Of a stretch of 64,000 nt of DNA, positions 61,255 through 64,000 are shown piece after piece (positions within the stretch are counted from its first letter, which is position 1; each line of letters opens with the position of its first letter). The position numbers were made by a program, and so were the translations under genes. The DNA is taken from positions 8,986,278 through 9,050,277 of the forward strand of contig NC_134030.1 of assembly GCF_964204645.1 (NCBI RefSeq). The letters run 5' to 3'. This stretch comes from Tubulanus polymorphus. Taxonomy: Eukaryota; Nemertea; Palaeonemertea; Tubulaniformes; Tubulanidae. The notes beneath the pieces are model-generated. The model was given only the letters and a program-made list of their open reading frames with translations. It did not search any database and was not told the origin of the DNA.

Positions 61255-61437
61255 ACGCCGTCTCTGCCGACGAGTATGTACGACAGTGGCAGTTTGTCGG
61301 ATTCGCAATCGCCGCAGCACAGTCCGATACCGTCACCCACACCTATGCAACAACAAGGCATTGTCGAATACGTCGAACCCTCCGAGGTCCGTGAGGAAGT
61401 TGCGAAAATACACGAACCAGTCACAGTATCCACAGTG
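61255..61437 (+). CDS. ARHGEF11/12: ARHGEF11/12-like RhoGEF, Ser/Pro/Gln linker exon
   Basis: Acceptor TTTGTTTTACAG|ACG, donor GTG|GTATGT; phase 0 on both sides, 61 codons. TPSLPTSMYDSGSLSDSQSP is followed by a Pro/Gln-rich stretch and a helix-prone end (EVREEVAKIHEPVTVSTV). It is proposed to be the first shared exon for isoform N5. Confidence 0.87.
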
Positions 61438-62378
61438 GTATGTTGAAATGAGATGGCAGTTATCGTCTCGAATTTCTCAATGCACTTCCTGGGCGTCATA
61501 TATTTGGAGAATATTCGCAAAAGGCAGGGGCGGATCTAGGAAATTTGGAAGGTCGGGGTCCAAAAGATATGAAGAGGCATTTCTCGGATAAAGCAGCCAT
61601 TTCATAGGCTACTAGCGGGGTCCCATCCTCGTTATTAGATGTTTTTGATGAAGTGCGTGCGGGCAACCTCAATGGGAAGGCAAGGGTCGGACCCCTGAGA
61701 CCACCCCCTAAATCCACTCCTGAGGAAAGGGTAGAGTACTATTCGAAAATTGCAATTTTCGCATTATGTTCAGCACCTCTTGTGGAGGAGGATGTAGCAG
61801 GTCTTGTCTGCCACCTGTTGACTCAATTCAACCGACTGATTCTCGCACCATGCATCGGGGTCGAAGTTGTGGAAAAGTTACGTCTGACATTTCCTTACAG
61901 ACATTCCAGAAAGTTGGCTGTGACATCACAATTTCCTGTGATGTCAAATTAAGCTTTGCATGTTCCGATTATAAATGCATGAAATGGCTTGGCAGATTCA
62001 GGCGATTTTTGTCAATGAGATATTCAACTTTTTTCGAAGAGTCTATAATGTTCTTCATTTTGAATAAGCCATCAAAGGAGGCGTTAGGTCTAACAATCGA
62101 TTTGCAATATGAAGAACTTGATTTGGCTGCTGCTGGCTTTCATTATTCGGTGTTTATGTAAATAATGATTTGTCGACCAACAGGTATCCATTGCAGATGG
62201 CCTCAGGTTCATTCGCCAGTCAATTACTGGCAGATTTAGTGATCGATGCCAAGGCCGTGGGGAGCTTCTACCTGCCTTACATATATAAATCTGGTTATAT
62301 AACGCATCGAATATGCATTCGACGAAGGAGTTGATGTTGTAGTGGAGTAACGGTGAAAATCTTATGAAATTCTTTCAG
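61438..62378 (+). other. Intron: nothing supported
   Basis: Open frames at 61653-61952 and 61766-62161 cross this intron, but they lack donors and acceptors in phase with the flanking exons and show no recognisable domain. A GGCGGATCTAGGAAATTTGG-type block could be an old repeat fragment. Confidence 0.5.
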
Positions 62379-62516
62379 CCTCGTTTAAAATCGGCCGTTA
62401 TCGAACACGGTCCGGTGGAACCGATGCAGTTGAAGACGGCGCAGATTCACACGGTCGCTCATACGGAGCACATTATGAACATGGAAGAAGATGAGTTCAG
62501 CGCCGATGAGGAAGTG
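62379..62516 (+). CDS. ARHGEF11/12: ARHGEF11/12-like RhoGEF, acidic segment preceding the RH domain
   Basis: Acceptor TTCTTTCAG|CCT, donor GTG|GTATGT; phase 0 on both sides, 46 codons. It ends HIMNMEEDEFSADEEV, an acidic cluster directly before the RGS-like domain. In p115-RhoGEF and relatives a similar acidic motif just N-terminal to the RH domain contacts activated G-alpha-13 and supports GAP activity, so this is a likely functional equivalent. Confidence 0.88.
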
Positions 62517-62892
62517 GTATGTTTAAATTTTTCTTCTATCTTCCGTAACGATTCTTAGCAATCTTTTCATCTTAATTCTCGTTTGACGATCATTTCTCGG
62601 AACAGAGAAATTCTTGTTGACGACAAACACCGGCATGGCCCATTAATGCCATTTAAGTTAATTAAAAAGATTTATTCATTGAAAATAGTTGTTTTAATTT
62701 AGTTGTTGCGACTAATCATACTTTAGTTCGTGACTCTAGTCCCATCTGAGCTGTATGACATGATTTTGGTACTCAGACAAAAGATTTATTATGAACTGTT
62801 GGAGCCTGTACAAAAGATGACTGATGTCTCCTAATTGTGTTTGCATATCATATACAGCGTAATAGACTGAAGATTTATTTTGTATTTTTCAG

Positions 62893-63000
62893 TATGAATC
62901 GTCTCAGCCTTTCAATGATCTGGCAAGTCTAAAGGATAAACCAGCACATCTGACTGTATTCCTCAATTACATGATATCAAATAGCGACCCGTCGCCATTG
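62893..63000 (+). CDS. ARHGEF11/12: ARHGEF11/12-like RhoGEF, RGS-like (RH) domain exon 1
   Basis: Acceptor TATTTTTCAG|TAT, donor TTG|GTAAGT; phase 0 on both sides, 36 codons. It contains FNDLASLKDKPAHLTVFLNY and ISNSDPSPL, matching the start of the RH domain of LARG/PDZ-RhoGEF/p115 (L-pattern, RPAHL-like KPAHL, DPSPLL). This identifies the gene as an RH-RhoGEF. Confidence 0.94.
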
Positions 63001-63268
63001 GTAAGTGTGTCATTTTACTTGTGAATTTTTTGATCAGCTGTTCGATAGGGAATCCTAATGAGGCGGAGATATCAGGATGGTCCGTGAATGTGACAGTTAG
63101 TGTATGCTGTATGCGAGTAAAGAATAGAATATATATATTAGAATACAGCACGTAGAAATGTTTCGCCTCTAGCATAAAAGCAATGAAATTTATCAACCTA
63201 CAAAGTAATGTATAGAGTATAAATTCTAGCATGATGAATTAAATGGTTACTTTGTATGTCTCTTGCAG

Positions 63269-63367
63269 CTATTTTATCTAGTGACTGAAGGATATACACA
63301 AGGTAGCGCTAAAGATATGCGAAAATGGGCTTATGAAATTCATTCTACATTCCTTGCTGAAAAGGCT
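63269..63367 (+). CDS. ARHGEF11/12: ARHGEF11/12-like RhoGEF, RH domain exon 2 (gene continues right)
   Basis: Acceptor GTCTCTTGCAG|CTA, donor GCT|GTAAGT; phase 0 on both sides, 33 codons. LFYLVTEGYTQGSAKDMRKW then AYEIHSTFLAEKA continues the helical RH bundle. The remaining RH helices and the catalytic DH-PH module, expected in this family, are not in the window, so the protein is partial here only because of the window edge. Confidence 0.94.
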
Positions 63368-64000
63368 GTAAGTATATACGCCAGTATGTTATGCCGGTCT
63401 GTTCGCTGTGTTTGTATCAATGCAACCTGCATCTACTGCTCTGAATAACAGGAAGTGACACTATTTATTAAAAAAATCCCGCATTGTTAATATGAATGTC
63501 AATTAAATACTACGTGTATGATTCAATCTATACTATTGATGTATTTATTCATAACGTACGAATGTGAAAACCTATATTCTGATGGTTTCCAGTTCTAGCG
63601 GGGTTTGCTAGTCAACCTGAAAACTGTGTTTTGCTTTGTATGGATTTTTGTATCCCACATGCTCATTGCCTCTCCACCTGGGGCAAATAAATCATTTACC
63701 ATCTTTGGGGATTTCGCCTATCCTACTGGGGCCAGTTGCTCAAAAGTTGGCTAAAGATACCGGCTGATAAATACTGCAGTAACAATGAACTTTCAATTAT
63801 CACTATGTCAACTATCGACTGGTTATCTGTAACCAACTTTTGAGCAACTGGCCCCTGAGCACTAATATTAGAATGTTGTTAGACTCTCCCTACTGAGGGA
63901 TGACCCACTCATAGAGATATATAGTACTTGATATGAGAACAAGCTCAAATAAACTGTAAAGGATTCTTGATCATTGTATAAATGTTGGTTTAAGTCAATT
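63368..64000 (+). other. Start of the next intron
   Basis: No further exon appears before the window ends. A foldback MITE occupies 63728-63855. Confidence 0.7.
63728..63855. mobile_element. Foldback MITE, family B (GGGGCCAGTTGCTCAAAAG ends)
   Basis: GGGGCCAGTTGCTCAAAAGTTG is matched by the complementary right end CAACTTTTGAGCAACTGGCCCC with almost no mismatch. It is highly similar to 16938-17066. Confidence 0.88.

Noticed and set aside
61653-62161. Two overlapping open frames in the intron before the acidic exon
   Set aside because: Different frames, no matching splice sites, no recognisable domain; they interrupt a well-supported exon series.

Overview
The window is eukaryotic nuclear DNA from an animal. 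It has GT-AG introns of up to about 20 kb, exons that are CpG- and GC3-rich in an AT-rich background, a tRNA-derived SINE with an ATT tail, many palindromic MITEs and AT microsatellites. Repeat style and gene structure suggest a marine lophotrochozoan invertebrate (mollusc-like); this is inference, and no species marker is present.

I find one gene, entirely on the + strand and running off the right edge: the invertebrate counterpart of ARHGEF11/ARHGEF12 (PDZ-RhoGEF/LARG; fly RhoGEF2), a Rho guanine-nucleotide exchange factor driven by G-alpha-12/13. The window carries the N-terminal half. A PDZ domain is split over exons at 21264-21358 (linker), 23206-23304, 23629-23678, 23791-23848 and 38985-39130. 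Linker and coiled-coil exons follow (39378-39458, 40378-40545). Then come Ser/Pro-rich exons (43198-43284, 46697-46744, 47257-47409, 50652-50852, 61255-61437), an acidic exon (62379-62516) and the first two exons of the RGS-like (RH) domain (62893-63000, 63269-63367). The rest of the RH domain and the DH and PH domains must lie to the right. Codon phases agree across all junctions.

The most notable feature is a series of five candidate alternative first exons inside this one locus: N1 406-1586, N2 13571-13833, N3 30945-31149, N4 36090-36153 and N5 60554-60733. Each starts with ATG, ends in a plausible donor and has exactly the phase of the next shared exon. They would give isoforms with a complete PDZ (N1, N2), only the last PDZ strand (N3, N4), or no PDZ at all but an intact path into the RH domain (N5).

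The remaining sequence is intron filled with non-autonomous repeats. These include a palindromic element built from inverted tRNA-like halves (four copies, one with an 8-bp target duplication), a GGGGCCAGTT-ended foldback superfamily (about 11 copies), a GGCACGGGCCAAAT family with a nested element and a matching empty site, a piggyBac-like TTAA MITE, a SINE, and several tandem repeats. I saw no transposase or reverse transcriptase gene, no credible minus-strand gene and no CRISPR, rRNA or functional tRNA gene.
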